Source of the DNA: Mytilus californianus
Lineage: Eukaryota > Mollusca > Bivalvia > Mytilida > Mytilidae
DNA: 64,000 bases
Direction of reading: 5' to 3'
NCBI RefSeq assembly: GCF_021869535.1
Contig: NW_026262690.1
Location: forward strand, 9,039,501-9,103,500
Below, piece by piece: positions 22,526 through 33,800 of the stretch. How positions within the stretch are numbered: the stretch's first letter is position 1; every line of letters starts with the position of its first letter. Both the position numbers and the translations under genes were made by a program. The notes under the pieces were generated by a model. That model had not been told where the DNA came from, searched no databases, and worked only from the letters and a program-made list of their open reading frames with translations.

Positions 22526-24720
22526 TCACGTAAGTAAACACCCTTCTGGCGTCAATACGCTAATACTAGCGTATAATATTAGTGCAGAATACGTATTTTT
22601 CTATAATTCTAAATAAAATTAGATCTCTAAAGATATGTTTTCATTATTATTGTTAAGTATTGTACAAAAATATAGATTTTCTAATGGCCATTACATATTC
22701 GATACCTAAAAACATTTCTGAACTTGAGAAAACCCCTCTTCCGGCCTCCATTGCTACCAGATTATACAGGCCAAGCAAATCGTATTTTAAAGAATTTCCA
22801 AATGACAAGCACCTTACGACTTTACACGATTTTCCCGCGAAAAAAGCACCCAAAATGAAAGAAAATTAGATAATTTCATTAGGTAAATCAACGAAGAACA
22901 CAATTTGTTATTGCACATGTATGTGCCTTATATTTGTGCAGGAAGTATGAAGTACTTTAAAAAAAACTATTTACACGTTAATTTGTATATTAATTGGAAA
23001 TAAAACCCTTATTTTATAAACATCCTGTCTCTCTTTTTTTTAATTTAAATTAAAAACCAAGTTGAGTTGACCCAATTAGAGTGATTTCAAGGTTATAGAA
23101 ATGAAATAAAAAGATAAGTAATGCAATCTCCCTTCACGTTTAATTCCAAATTTCATATTCATTGATTAATAGTTCATGTAATGACAGATAGTCACACAAT
23201 TGGTAAATTTTGATAGAATATTCAGAAAAAAATACATCTGATTTGAAACATTTAAGATTATTGTGTACCTATATTTAGAACTTATATTTCTACATATATA
23301 TATGTAGTATTTATTGCCAAGCGTCTGGCTGTCTGCAGAGTACTTACCCTTTCTTAAAGCTAAGAAAGTAGGTTTAACGTGTATCGTTTATAACAGTCTT
23401 ACCACACCATCAGCTGTATAATGCCCCATTTCTTGTGAAACCACTGCAGAATTGATCCTGCTACATAAACTGTTATATTTCTTGCCTTGATTTGTACCTA
23501 CTGTTGATGTCATGGGTAACAATACCTAATTTTTCTGCACTAAGTTCTCTTTTTATGAGTATTGTTTTATTAACATTTTTTGTTAAGAAGATGAAGGAGC
23601 ATAAAGTAGAAGTACCCATGGTAAGTCTAGGAAAGTTGGTTATTCATGAAAGATAAAAAATTTATTTATTGCAAGATATATTTAGTAAAAAGATTTACTG
23701 CAAAAGACCAGGTTAACAGGAAGAGAACAAAAAATTTAAGAGTAAGAATTTTTGAAAGTTGTTGATTTCCAGAAACCAGGATTGCAACATCGAGGACTCA
23801 ATATTAGGAAAAAATGGGTTAAATGATGAGTATGTAGGTAGTTTATGCCAGAATAGGCATGAAAGAGTGTGAGTTTGATCTTCACAAAGTGGACACTATG
23901 TGATAACATTGGGTACCTTTGAGAAATAGTTACTTTCTTTTATATAGATGTTCCATAGGTAGTGAGAAGTAACAGAAGAGATGACAATTTTCATTGTGTA
24001 CATTAGGAAAGTGTTGATGGTTATTGATGCTAATTTGTTTGTTTCTATAATTAATGTGCGTAATATTTCATTTTTTTATTATGAGTTAATTTTTGTCTTT
24101 ACTGGTATAACAGCAGTACTTCATTTATTTAATAAAAAAAATTATGAACATTACTGATAATTCATAAAAATTACATTGCTGTCAATTTCATAATAAATAA
24201 ACAAATATACCCCCAATTCATTGCAACCAATTTCAAAGAACTATCATACCAACAATAACATAATTGCCTCAGCTTAAAAATTCCCATACCTGGCCCTAGT
24301 GCGATTTGATTTGCTATGCCGATCCAATATGTCACGTGGTTTGCTATCAAATCGTATGTCGAATAGCTATAGACTAATTTTATTACGTACACATACAGAG
24401 TAAGTTCATGAAATGTTCGTCCTCATGATTCTTTTGGTAATCAGTTATACAAATTTGCGAGAAATCGTATGACTTACAACATGGCAGTGTCCAACAGAAC
24501 AGAAACAGGGTAATGCAAAGTCAACTGTTAGAAAAGTCAACGATTTTGTGTTCATTAGTATATTTATTTTTATATTGACTTTTCGTTTTATTGATTTGTT
24601 TACTGTTGTTGGGGACTTCGTCCCCATATTAATCTATCAAAACTTGATACATCCATATTTTGATAACATAGAGCCACCTATAATTTCTTATACGTATTAA
24701 AACCAGAGAAGAGGACTGCC
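22526..24720. other. Intergenic AT-rich DNA, no firm feature
   Basis: Both strands are open at about 22653-22869 (66-69 codons) with better than random codon texture. I recognise no domain, found no partner exon, and cannot decide between a relic and chance. The rest (22870-24720) shows no repeat boundary, RNA gene or exon that I can support. Confidence 0.4.
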
Positions 24721-25135
24721 TATAGCTGTGCAATGGAACCTATGGGAATGCAACCGGAGTATAAATCTCAATAACCGAAAATTATACCATAGATATCTAT
24801 GGTATAATTTTCCCAATTATACCATGGTTTTGTTGTATAGGGTCTTCGAGAAAAAAAAAGATAGCAAAACCTGGCTGCCTGAATTTTTTGATATTTGAAC
24901 AACAGTCAGTGCGGGGCCACTAAACTAAACTGCCCGCTTTGCACCAGCCGATATAAATGAATGCCTAGGGTGGGAATCGAACCCACGTACACCAACTCAG
25001 CTCCTAGAACAAATAAACAAATAAAGTTTAAAAAAATATATAAATGTGTATATATTATACTGGAAAATATAAGTTGATTTCGGTTATTGAGATTTATACT
25101 TGGTTTGTATTCCATAGGCTTCACTGTACAGCTAC
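24721..25135. mobile_element. TIR element of about 415 bp with a tRNA-like insert
   Basis: The left arm (24721-24780) and right arm (25078-25135) are near-complementary over about 57 bp and share GTATAAATCTCAATAACCGAAA-type sequence (22 bases, split by one mismatch). Immediately inside the left arm is a smaller palindrome, TTATACCATAGATATCTATGGTATAA-like, at 24782-24807. A tRNA-like segment at about 24905-25015 separates the arms. Confidence 0.55.
24905..25015 (-). mobile_element. tRNA-like SINE head or fragment
   Basis: On the - strand, CGTGGGTTCGATTCCCACCC is a textbook B-box with a T-arm-like stem (GTGGG / CCCAC). Upstream of it lie GAGCTGAGTTGGTGTA, which could be an A-box remnant. The rest does not fold into an intact tRNA in my reading, so I call it a tRNA-derived SINE, not a gene. 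Confidence 0.45.
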
Positions 25136-25644
25136 ATGTAAAGGTTTGAATTTGCCGAGGCGGCTTTTTGGGGGGAGGGGGCATGGAGCAAGCCACTTTT
25201 AAGGAGCTTCATATTTGGTAAATGCATAGACTTTTCATTGTATTACTCCAAATGTTGGCTTGCTAGATCCCCCTTTCAAAATCCTGGACCCGCACCCGAT
25301 TTGTTATACATTGCTGACATCTAGACTTTAACGAGGTTGCTCAAGTAATAACAATAATGTTGAAATGTTAAAATTAGATAGCGTCTGGTTTTTCTAAATG
25401 AAGCTTACTATTTTGTGTAAATTATTGCTAGTCAACATGTGATTTCAATCATGAAAATTTTGAAATTCCTTTTAATTAATGTACGACTTGGGCTTCAGGT
25501 ACAAATTAAAATGTGGAATGATTCATCCAAACTCTCAAAAAGATTCTTGTGAAATTAATTTCCTCAGAATTATAAATGAATATTAAAAAATTAAAACATT
25601 CGAACATTTTGATAAAATAAAAAAAAAAAAACCCTTTGCAGTTC

Positions 25645-27897
25645 TTAAGGGCATATGATACAGTAGAGATCCCTCGTTGATTTTTTCTTGAAATTTTGGT
25701 AGAAGGTCAATTTCGATGTGTACTTTTGAAATATGCAAAGAAAAATTTACCTTCATGACTTACTTTTTGAGATAATTTGGTTCGAAATTTGCATATTTGA
25801 AGGAAAAACCCTGAAATTTCAAAAATAAGGACTTTTAAGGAAACTACCAATACTTTTGAACGAACAGTCATAATTTAACCGGGTTTTTTGTAAAATGTTC
25901 CCTTGATCCATAGCATCAGCATGCTGTAACAAGTTAACGGTTGAAATAAATAATTATATCCTAAATTCTTTTAATACAAGTGAAATAAAGAAGTTGAAAA
26001 TATTTTTGCGTCTACACAGAAGTGCAGAAAAAAATCTATCGTTGATGTTTTCTTAAAATTTTGGCGGAGCGTTCTTGAAACAGAGTTTGATCGATTGCAA
26101 AAGAAAAAACTGGGGGTCCATGTGCTTGTTTTTTCAAAGCAATAAACCTTAATTTTTAGGCGCCAAACTAAATTGGAATAAGTTTTATTCGCAACAACGT
26201 CTTGAAATCTTTCCCGCCGTTCACTACTCACGTGACGTTGTCAATTTCAGTGGTAGAGCCAAGGTGTTTTTTTTTAAACCAATGATATTAATCATGAAAA
26301 TTAATAAAGCTGGCTCCTCGTAAAATAGCATCATATTTCCCAAACCTTTATGAATTGTTACGAACTCAAACTTGGATAGAAAAGTATTCTAGTAAATTAC
26401 TTTTAGAAAAGAAATGTTCGGAAACAAAACAGATATATATAATAAAAAAATTAATTTGCATCTCTGTCTGACATTAGTCATACAATTCATGTAGACAACA
26501 CAGCTTGAACATAGTTTTAATTATTCAAAAGGCCCCGACATGACAAAATGTGCAACAATTATAAAGAAAGGGGATGATATAAAAATAAGGACATTTGGTA
26601 TGATTGCAAAAGAGACAACTATCAACCATAGTTCAAATGACGAAGATAAATGCTACTAAAGGTCACCCTACGGCCTTCAACACAAAAAAAAAAGAAAAAG
26701 AAAAAGCCACACCGTATAGTCAGCTTTAAAAAGCCCCGACATGAAAATGTGAAATAATTCAAACAAGAAAACTAACGACCTACTCTATAGGCATTACATG
26801 ATCACAAAATCATACCCACATTAAATCGGGTCAGCTTAGTCCATTACAGTTTAGTATAACATTTCATACAGCAGTCGATATTAGAGCATGAAATTTAATG
26901 ATTCTGTATCAATAGATAAGTTACCTAAGCTTGTCTTCAGGGTATTTTTTTTATTACGGTACATATAATCATTGAATTACTTGTCTGTATTATACCTTCA
27001 ATCTGGGAGTGAGTGCAACCACATTGTTTGTCCGGTCCAAGAAATATTTTGTTTTTTATCTGAGAAACTACTTTACAAAAAGACTTCGTATTTGGTCAGT
27101 AACTTAACATCAATGAGTTGCAACTCTGGTCTGTCAAATACCTAATTCCTGTGTGCCGATTTTTCTCTCTCAATATGTACATAGAAGATAATGCTTAGCA
27201 CATTAACGGGTGCGTTTTTGTTTTTGGTCTATAATACGGGGCTTAAAACTGAGTCATTTTAAATGACACTTCTTCTTCATACACTTATATATTCCACGTA
27301 TTAAATTCTAAAATGCGGTTAAACTCTTTAATGTACCTTTTCAAAGTCTGGAACAGTAAGATGCGCTGTCATTATTTATTACGTTTTTTTGTCATTTTGT
27401 TGATAGTCTCTGTTAAATTTATCCGTACAATTCTCATTACGATTTAGAGTTAGCCAAATGGTGAAGTTACTATATAAATTACTTATATTTTGTTTTTGTT
27501 TTGTGTAGTTGGGTTTCTCTCTCAACGACGTCTTATGTTTTTCATATCTCTTATTCATTTCCTATATGAAATAACAGACATACAAAATTAAGAATGTGGA
27601 TTTGATTTTTTTCCCATTCGAAGTAAATATTGTTGACTTCCTTGAATAAATAGAACAATTCTCGTGATTTGGCCGATTTTCATTGTGCGTACTTTTTTCA
27701 AATTCACGCAATCGGGATTATGACGTCAGTGGATTTCCGCAAATGTGACTACATCTAAAGCGACGTCGCGAAATATAATCGTTCTTATTAGAAACATCGC
27801 GAAATTACAACGTTCTGATTAACAACGTCGCGAAAACAACACGAAAATTTTTGAAAACGTTATTATCTGCCCCTGCTACTGTATCGTATGCCCTTAA
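25645..27897. mobile_element. Probable 2.25-kb TIR element with nested repeat
   Basis: TTAAGGGCATATGATACAGT at the left pairs with ACTGTATCGTATGCCCTTAA at the right with one mismatch. A third copy of the same end lies alone at 45162 (TTTAAGGGCATACGATACAG), which shows this is a family terminus. The interior holds a mussel repeat and no transposase frame. No target duplication was found, so the two ends might belong to different copies. Confidence 0.4.
26520..26840 (+). repeat. Mussel-type dispersed repeat, rearranged copy
   Basis: Contains 'ggtatgattgcaaaagagac', 'ggtcaccctacggccttcaa', 'aaaaagccccgacatgaaaa' and 'caaacaagaaaactaacg'. A second 'aggccccgacatgac' precedes the start, so this is either two overlapping fragments or an internal duplication. 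Confidence 0.65.
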
Positions 27898-28146
27898 CAT
27901 TTGTTCGTCTGTAACGTTATCCGTCACCAATGTAAATGTGCATCCATCGCTGTCGAAACATCTCGTCTTACTGATTTTCCCGCTGTTTCAGAAGCCCGTG
28001 CTTATTTTAGAAAGTAGGCGGAGCTTTATGTGTAAGGCCCGAAAAGTTATTTAACTGATTCTTATCAAAACTATTTTTAAAGTAAACAAACAAAAATATA
28101 TGAAATATACAATTTTAAACAGCAAAAGACGCGATAGACTAAAACA

Positions 28147-28324
28147 GATATTCCATATTTTTAGGATAGTTTTGCGGTGTTTCGTAAATTATACCATAGT
28201 TTTTTGTTGAAACCCCCCGGCAACCTCACTCGACTTCGTCTCGTGAGGTTATTGCCGGGGGTTTCAACAAAAGCTATGATATAATTTCGAAACACCGCAA
28301 AACTATCCAAAAGATATGAAATAT
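28147..28324. repeat. Long palindrome with GC-rich centre
   Basis: GGATAGTTTTGCGGTGTTTC at 28164 pairs with GAAACACCGCAAAACTATCC ending at 28308 without mismatch. The stem continues inward through GTTGAAACCCCC / GGGGGTTTCAAC and AACCTCAC / GTGAGGTT to a small loop around TCGACTTCGTC. Weaker pairing extends outward to 28147 and 28324. It is probably a fold-back MITE; the centre is far more GC-rich than the surroundings. Confidence 0.7.
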
Positions 28325-29019
28325 CTATAACTTGTACGTCAGTTACATCAGATGTCAGTATAGAAAACAATATTTCTTCAATATGAGACGATGAAATATC
28401 GAAATTCGAAATGTTCCTTATGGCCAAGTAATTACAGGGGACCTCAAACTTTAAAAAAAAAAGGACCAAAATATCGTCCCCCGTTGAAAATAAATTCGAA
28501 AGAGTGTCATCAGGTTATTAAAGATGCTCTTTTATCCTAATGAAAAAATTGGTGTAAACGGTAGAAATCTGACAAAAAGTCACTTGGTTCCTATTTAAAT
28601 AAATGTCTAATTATTGTGGATATTCGTATATCACATTTCGAAAATAACTTAGTTTATAAATTAATAAAATTGTAAGCAATACGCCTATTTCTAGAATTAA
28701 AAACAAAATTCAAGTACTTGCAAAGCATTTCGTGTTTGTACCAGCCAACAAAGCAGTCAACAAAGTGCACGTAGTGGTATGACGTACAGATGTAATTACT
28801 ACTCGGAAGTCCTTAAGAATGAAATTATACATTGATCTACATGCAAGTCCGTGCGCTCCACAAAAATTCAAATGGTAAATAATTCTGTCACTACCACAGC
28901 TCAGCTTAAGGTCTTCTGTGATAAATTTTAAGTCCTTATTTTGAATTGGCTACCTAAACTACAGAAAAACGCGCTCCAATTTCGTTTCATCTCAGCTTCT
29001 AGTAAGTGGTCTATGACTA

Positions 29020-29440
29020 ATCTCTAAGCCTTTTTCAACTTATTTTTATAGTTTTTTCTTATATTGTGTTGTTACACAACTGTCCCATACAGGTTAAAGG
29101 GAGGGTTGATCGCTCACAGATATGTTTAACCCCGCCACATTCTTTATGTGCCTGTCCCGAGACAGGAGCCTGTAGTTCAATGGTTGTCTTTGGTTCATGT
29201 CGGTCTTATTTGTTTTTCGTAAATTGTTTTGTTATAAATTAGGCCTTTAGTTTTCTCAATTGAATTGTTTCATATTTTTCATGTCGAAGCCTTTTATAGC
29301 CGACTATACGGTATGGGTTTTTCTCATTATAGAAGCCCGTATGGTTGCCTATAATTGCTTACATCCACTCCATTTAAACTTTGGTGGATAGTTGTCTCAT
29401 TGGCAATCATACCACATCTCCTTATTTTCATATTTCTGTG
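29020..29440 (-). repeat. Mussel-type dispersed repeat, reverse orientation, near full length
   Basis: Contains 'accccgccacattctttatg', 'gtcccgagacaggagcctgt', 'gccttttatagccgactata' and the terminal 'ggcaatcataccacatctcc' in family order. Confidence 0.8.
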
Positions 29441-29610
29441 CTGTTAACTAGTTTCCTAACTTCTATTAAAGAGGTTGATGTTAAGTTTTGTAATATGCAT
29501 ATAATAATATTGGAATTAACTGTTTTTTAATGTCAAAAACTCTTTAGATGTTTTGAAGAAATTACGTGCTTTTGATGGTCCGTTCAATTCGGTTGACAGA
29601 TTGTTTAACT

Positions 29611-29939
29611 CTGTACACTACACTACCACAAAATCTTATCAAACATAAGTTCTCTTAATTGATTAAATGGTCCTTTGAACAATCTAGTTGTAGATATATT
29701 CGCTGCATCTAATATAAAGCCTTCTTCTGTAATGAAAAAGGGAAATATGCTAGATATACTTACTGAAACTGTGAGGAGATGATTAAAGCTGTGATTTTTT
29801 TTCTTGACAATATCTTTAAACGTTTCGGCAACAAAGTTTATCGAAAGGTTGTATGCATTCCTATGGGTACCAATTGCACCCCTTTGATAGCAGACCTGTT
29901 CCTGTATTGTTATGAATCACAATTAACAGTTTACACGTA
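29611..29939 (+). pseudogene. Decayed reverse-transcriptase fragment
   Basis: One frame from 29611 to about 29939 carries the spaced motifs LYTTLPQNLIKHK, EEMIKAVIFFLDNI and IPMGTNCTPLIADLFLYCYE, with three internal stop codons. This pattern is familiar from reverse transcriptases abundant in mollusc genomes; I think of Penelope-like or related non-LTR types but cannot fix the class. The catalytic YxDD region is absent and nothing on either side extends it, so it is a dead fragment. A mussel repeat lies just upstream. Confidence 0.6.
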
Positions 29940-30483
29940 ATAAAGAAATCCCTCATAAAATTTGAAATAAGCATAAAAAAGTTGGTATTTTATATCTTAT
30001 TTTGTTTTGTGAAATTTTCTAAACTACTGTTCAAATTAAAAATAATATAATACAAAAATAAATATATTTAAACCGGGGACTTTAACTTCATAGTAGGTAA
30101 AATAGACTCCAATAACATAAGTTGTAAAGGAAAAATAAAAATTATAAACGTTTCATTAAAAAAAAAATTGTGTATTATAGAGAAATACTTTCACATGGGA
30201 CAACATTTCGGTCACTCGTTCCCGAATCGACCAGATTGCTCTGAATGTCAATTTATTCATAAAATCGAAAATGCTTATGAAAATAGAAAGATGAATAAAA
30301 GAAAAAATGAAAACTTACAAAAAAATATAATTGAAAATTTACGTTAATGGAATTAAAACTTTGTTTAATAAATAAACCTTACATAGTAGATCTCTTTTAT
30401 AACTTCGAAATGTAATATTATTAAATCAAAAGTACAGTTTTACTGATGATTAATTCAACATTTAATATTTATATGGATTTTAC

Positions 30484-32034
30484 TGGTGTCTTCCCGATTG
30501 TCCCACTTTTTGAAATTACAGGTAAAAAAGTAATGAAATTTTGTGGGACAATCGGGAATATGTTTGTGGGACAATTGGGAAGTTTAAATGTGGGACAATT
30601 GGGAATTGTTTTGATAGTGATTAATTTGTTTTTATAGTGTGTTGCAGTTAATTAAAGGTCACTAAACAATGTAACTTATAAAATATGAAAAAAACATGAA
30701 CAAATAATAATATTTACATATTTCATTTTGCACATAGTAGGTACAATTATAGTATCATCAAACACGGAATATAATATGAAGTCATAAAATTTTAGTCTTA
30801 GATGCATATTTTTTTTAATTAGTTTTTATTGGCTTTGAACTAGCTGTCAGTAACTGCGAATACTCTCAGACCTGTTACAGTACTCAGTGTCTTTGTTGTG
30901 GTGATGCATAAGTAGCCGTCCACGTCCACTCTGTGTTTTTGTTAGATGTGTTTCTGTTTGTACCCATCTGATGAGAAAAGCCTTTTTCAACTGATTTTTA
31001 TAGTTTATTCTTATGTTGTTCTGTTTCAACACTGTTCCAGGTTATTGGGAAGGTTGGCGCCTTCAAATAAGTTTAACCCCACAAAATTCTGTATGTGCCT
31101 GTCCCAAGTCAGGAGCCTGGTATTCAGTGGTTGCCGTTTGTTGCTGTGTAACATATTTATTTTTCGTTCATTATTTTGTACATAAATTATGCCATTAGTT
31201 TTCTCGTTTGAATTGTTTTACATTTGCCATTTTGGGGTCTTTTATAGCTATGCGGTATGAGCTTTGCTAATTGTTGAAGGCCGTATGGTGACCTATAGTT
31301 GTTAATTTCTGTGTCATTTGGTCTCTTTGGGAGAGTTGTCTCATTGGCAATCATACCACATCTTCTCATTTTTTATGGAAGTCTGTTTCTACTTTATAGT
31401 TGGTGAAGAGTCCTGTTGACTGCAAAAGCAATGGGAATATTGGAAAAACAACCTTTAATAGTGATTCTTGGAAAGGCTGATCTGGCAAAATTATAGACAT
31501 CAGCTTCGTAACAATAAAGACAGTTGTTGGGTTCAGGTGAATCTGACGTTGGGTGTAAGCAGTCTTCAATAGTGCAGAGAATGTTGTATTAATGTCCTCC
31601 GACTTCCCTAGTAAACAAGTTCATGTAGAGTGTAGAATGTAAATGAGTTTATACCTTTTTTTTGAAATTGCATGCATTATTTCTAAATTTATTCAAAAAC
31701 TTTACAGAGAAAAAGGAATTAAAATTACGGTATTGACATTTGTTTTATGAATAACGTAACATTGTAGATATATTTCATAAATCAGAAATATTATATTTGT
31801 TTAATCAAAAGTGCATTAATCTAATTATTTAAAAAACATTTTTTTTAATACTTTTATAAAATTAATATTAAATGTGCAATAATTATTTCTTGTTTTTTTA
31901 GCAAAACAAACAACAGTTACCTTGTTTATCTAAGAACATTTTATTCATAAAACAATGTGGGACAATCAGAACTTTTCATGTGGGACAATCAGAACTCTAA
32001 AATTTTAAAAAGTGGGACAATCGGGAATAAACCA
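30484..32034. mobile_element. 1.55-kb TIR element with 6-bp duplication TTTTAC
   Basis: TGGTGTCTTCCCGATTGTCC at the left pairs with GGACAATCGGGAATAAACCA at the right; the arms run about 35 bp. TTTTAC flanks both ends (30478-30483 and 32035-32040). The terminal motif GTGGGACAATCGGGAA recurs inside in direct order at about 30541, 30565, 30590 and, diverged, at 31957 and 31983. No transposase frame. A mussel repeat is nested at 30826-31372. Confidence 0.65.
30826..31372 (-). repeat. Mussel-type dispersed repeat, long reverse copy
   Basis: Starts with 'ggctttgaactagctgtcag' and 'gatgagaaaagcctttttca', continues through 'gtcccaagtcaggagcctgg', and ends 'ggcaatcataccacatcttc'. It is the most extended reverse copy. 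It interrupts the 30484-32034 element. Confidence 0.78.
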
Positions 32035-32040
32035 TTTTAC

Positions 32041-32698
32041 TACTAGTATGCTCATGCAATAATTACTTTTAATTTCTAATTGCAAAGCAAACAACACTTA
32101 CATTGTTTATTTAAGAACATTTAACAAACTAATTCAGTTCAATAACCAGCGTTTTGATAAATCTGAGTAGATTCAGATTCAATATTTTATTATATGACTA
32201 TATCTCTTGTAATCATTACAATGTGTAAATGTTTTGTAAGAGGTGAGACTTAAAATAGTGTCTTGTCTTATCTACAATGTCTACGTAACTCATGCACAAT
32301 ACATTTATTGAATATGTAAAGAAATAGTTAAAGCCATGCGGTTTATATTCTTGATAATTTTATTCGTTTAAATCTATACTCAGATAATGTTCAATACATC
32401 TATACATTGTATAAAAATATATATTTGAATGTTTATATCTTGTTTCGGATTTCATGAATACCAACAGAACTATTACCTATTCATACTGATTAAAATGATC
32501 CACACACGTAACACATACTAGGATTCATAGATTGATTGGTATTTGCTTGGAAAACAATATATTTCCTTCAAGACAGCTGAGGTAGTGCGTTACCTATATG
32601 TATGAAACATACCAAACATTCATGTTTTAATAGGAGTATTATATACATTTTCTAGGAATATCGAAATGTACATGTTGATGTTATTGAATATGCTCAAT
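32041..32698. other. Intergenic AT-rich DNA, nothing identified
   Basis: Between the TIR element and the 58-bp array. No open frame, inverted repeat or known repeat block is apparent. Confidence 0.5.
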
Positions 32699-33278
32699 AC
32701 AATGTTGTCATTGTCTATACTAGAGAGATAAAGATCATTCATTCATTAGTTTACATACAATGTTGTCATTGTCTATACTAGAGAGATAAAGATCATTCAT
32801 TCATTAGTTTACATACAATGTTGTCATTGTCTATACTAGAGAGATAAAGATCATTCATTTATTAGTTTACATACAATGTTGTCATTGTCTATACTAGAGA
32901 GATAAAGATCATTCATTCATTAGTTTACATACAATGTTGTCATTGTCTATACTAGAGAGATAAAGATCATTCATTCATTAGTTTACATACAATGTTGTCA
33001 TTGTCTATACTAGAGAGATAAAGATCATTCATTCATTAGTTTACATACAATGTTGTCATTGTCTATACTAGAGAGATAAAGATCATTCATTCATTAGTTT
33101 ACATACAATGTTGTCATTGTCTATACTAGAGAGATAAAGATCATTCATTCATTAGTTTACATACAATGTTGTCATTGTCTATACTAGAGAGATAAAGATC
33201 ATTCATTCATTAGTTTACATACAATGTTGTCATTGTCTATACTAGAGAGATAAAGATCATTCATTCATTAGTTTACAA
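32699..33278 (+). repeat. Ten near-identical 58-bp tandem units
   Basis: The unit begins ACAATGTTGTCATTGTCTAT and recurs at 32699, 32757, 32815, 32873, 32931, 32989, 33047, 33105, 33163 and 33221. The only difference I can find among all ten is one C-to-T change in the third unit (cattTatt). Each unit contains TCATTCATTCATTAG. It ends about 240 bp beyond the stop codon of gene B, so it may lie in or near its 3' UTR. Confidence 0.97.
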
Positions 33279-33521
33279 TGTCAAGAGAAGCTAACTATAA
33301 CGTATGTGTCACAACAACACATAATTAAATTTAACTCAATAAATTAAAGCTAATAGATAATTTACAATATAACAGAAATCTAAAAGTGGTGTATTCCCCC
33401 GCTCAAAGCTTCGTGTGTATTTCCTTGCTCTAGGTGTTTGTGAAGAGAATAAAACGGACGCATTTACTTGCTCCATGCCAGACAAAAAATTCAATTTGTT
33501 GTATATGTCTCTATCTATACC

Positions 33522-33800
33522 CTATGTATATTTTGGAGGAGAAGTTTTAGCTGTTACACATGGACCTTGTGATGTTTTTCCACGAAATTTGCGCCAATAA
33601 CATAACAGAATGATGTTACTACAATTAATCACTTGCACCAAAATGGAAGCCACAATAAACAACGCCATCAAAGTGTCTTGATGTGAATTTCCACATTCCT
33701 TCTTTTTTTCAGCGCAACTGATAGCTCCTCTAATAACTTCACTCGAGGGATATCCAAGAACTCCAAACGAAGCACACAACAATCCAAAAAAACCATTCCA
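33522..33800 (-). CDS. Gene B exon 4 (TM3, cysteine loop, TM4, PPxY, stop)
   Basis: Read on the - strand: acceptor ttgttcacag|TGG, 92 codons, then TAG at 33524-33522. It encodes TM3 (WNGFFGLLCASFGVLG), a loop with SCAEKKKECG, TM4, basic YWRKFRGK and the tail AKTSPPKYT. A methionine inside the exon is not the start, since the frame is open back to the acceptor and matches gene A exon 4. Confidence 0.75.
   Translation of the reverse strand, partial: WNGFFGLLCASFGVLGYPSSEVIRGAISCAEKKKECGNSHQDTLMALFIVASILVQVINCSNIILLCYWRKFRGKTSQGPCVTAKTSPPKYT

Noticed and set aside
22653..22869. Overlapping + and - strand frames of 66-69 codons with coding-like texture
   Set aside because: No recognised domain, no convincing splice partners, and both strands are open, so neither can be preferred.
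28161..28469. 102-codon - strand frame
   Set aside because: It runs through the long palindrome; stems read openly in complementary frames by chance, and no other evidence supports a gene.
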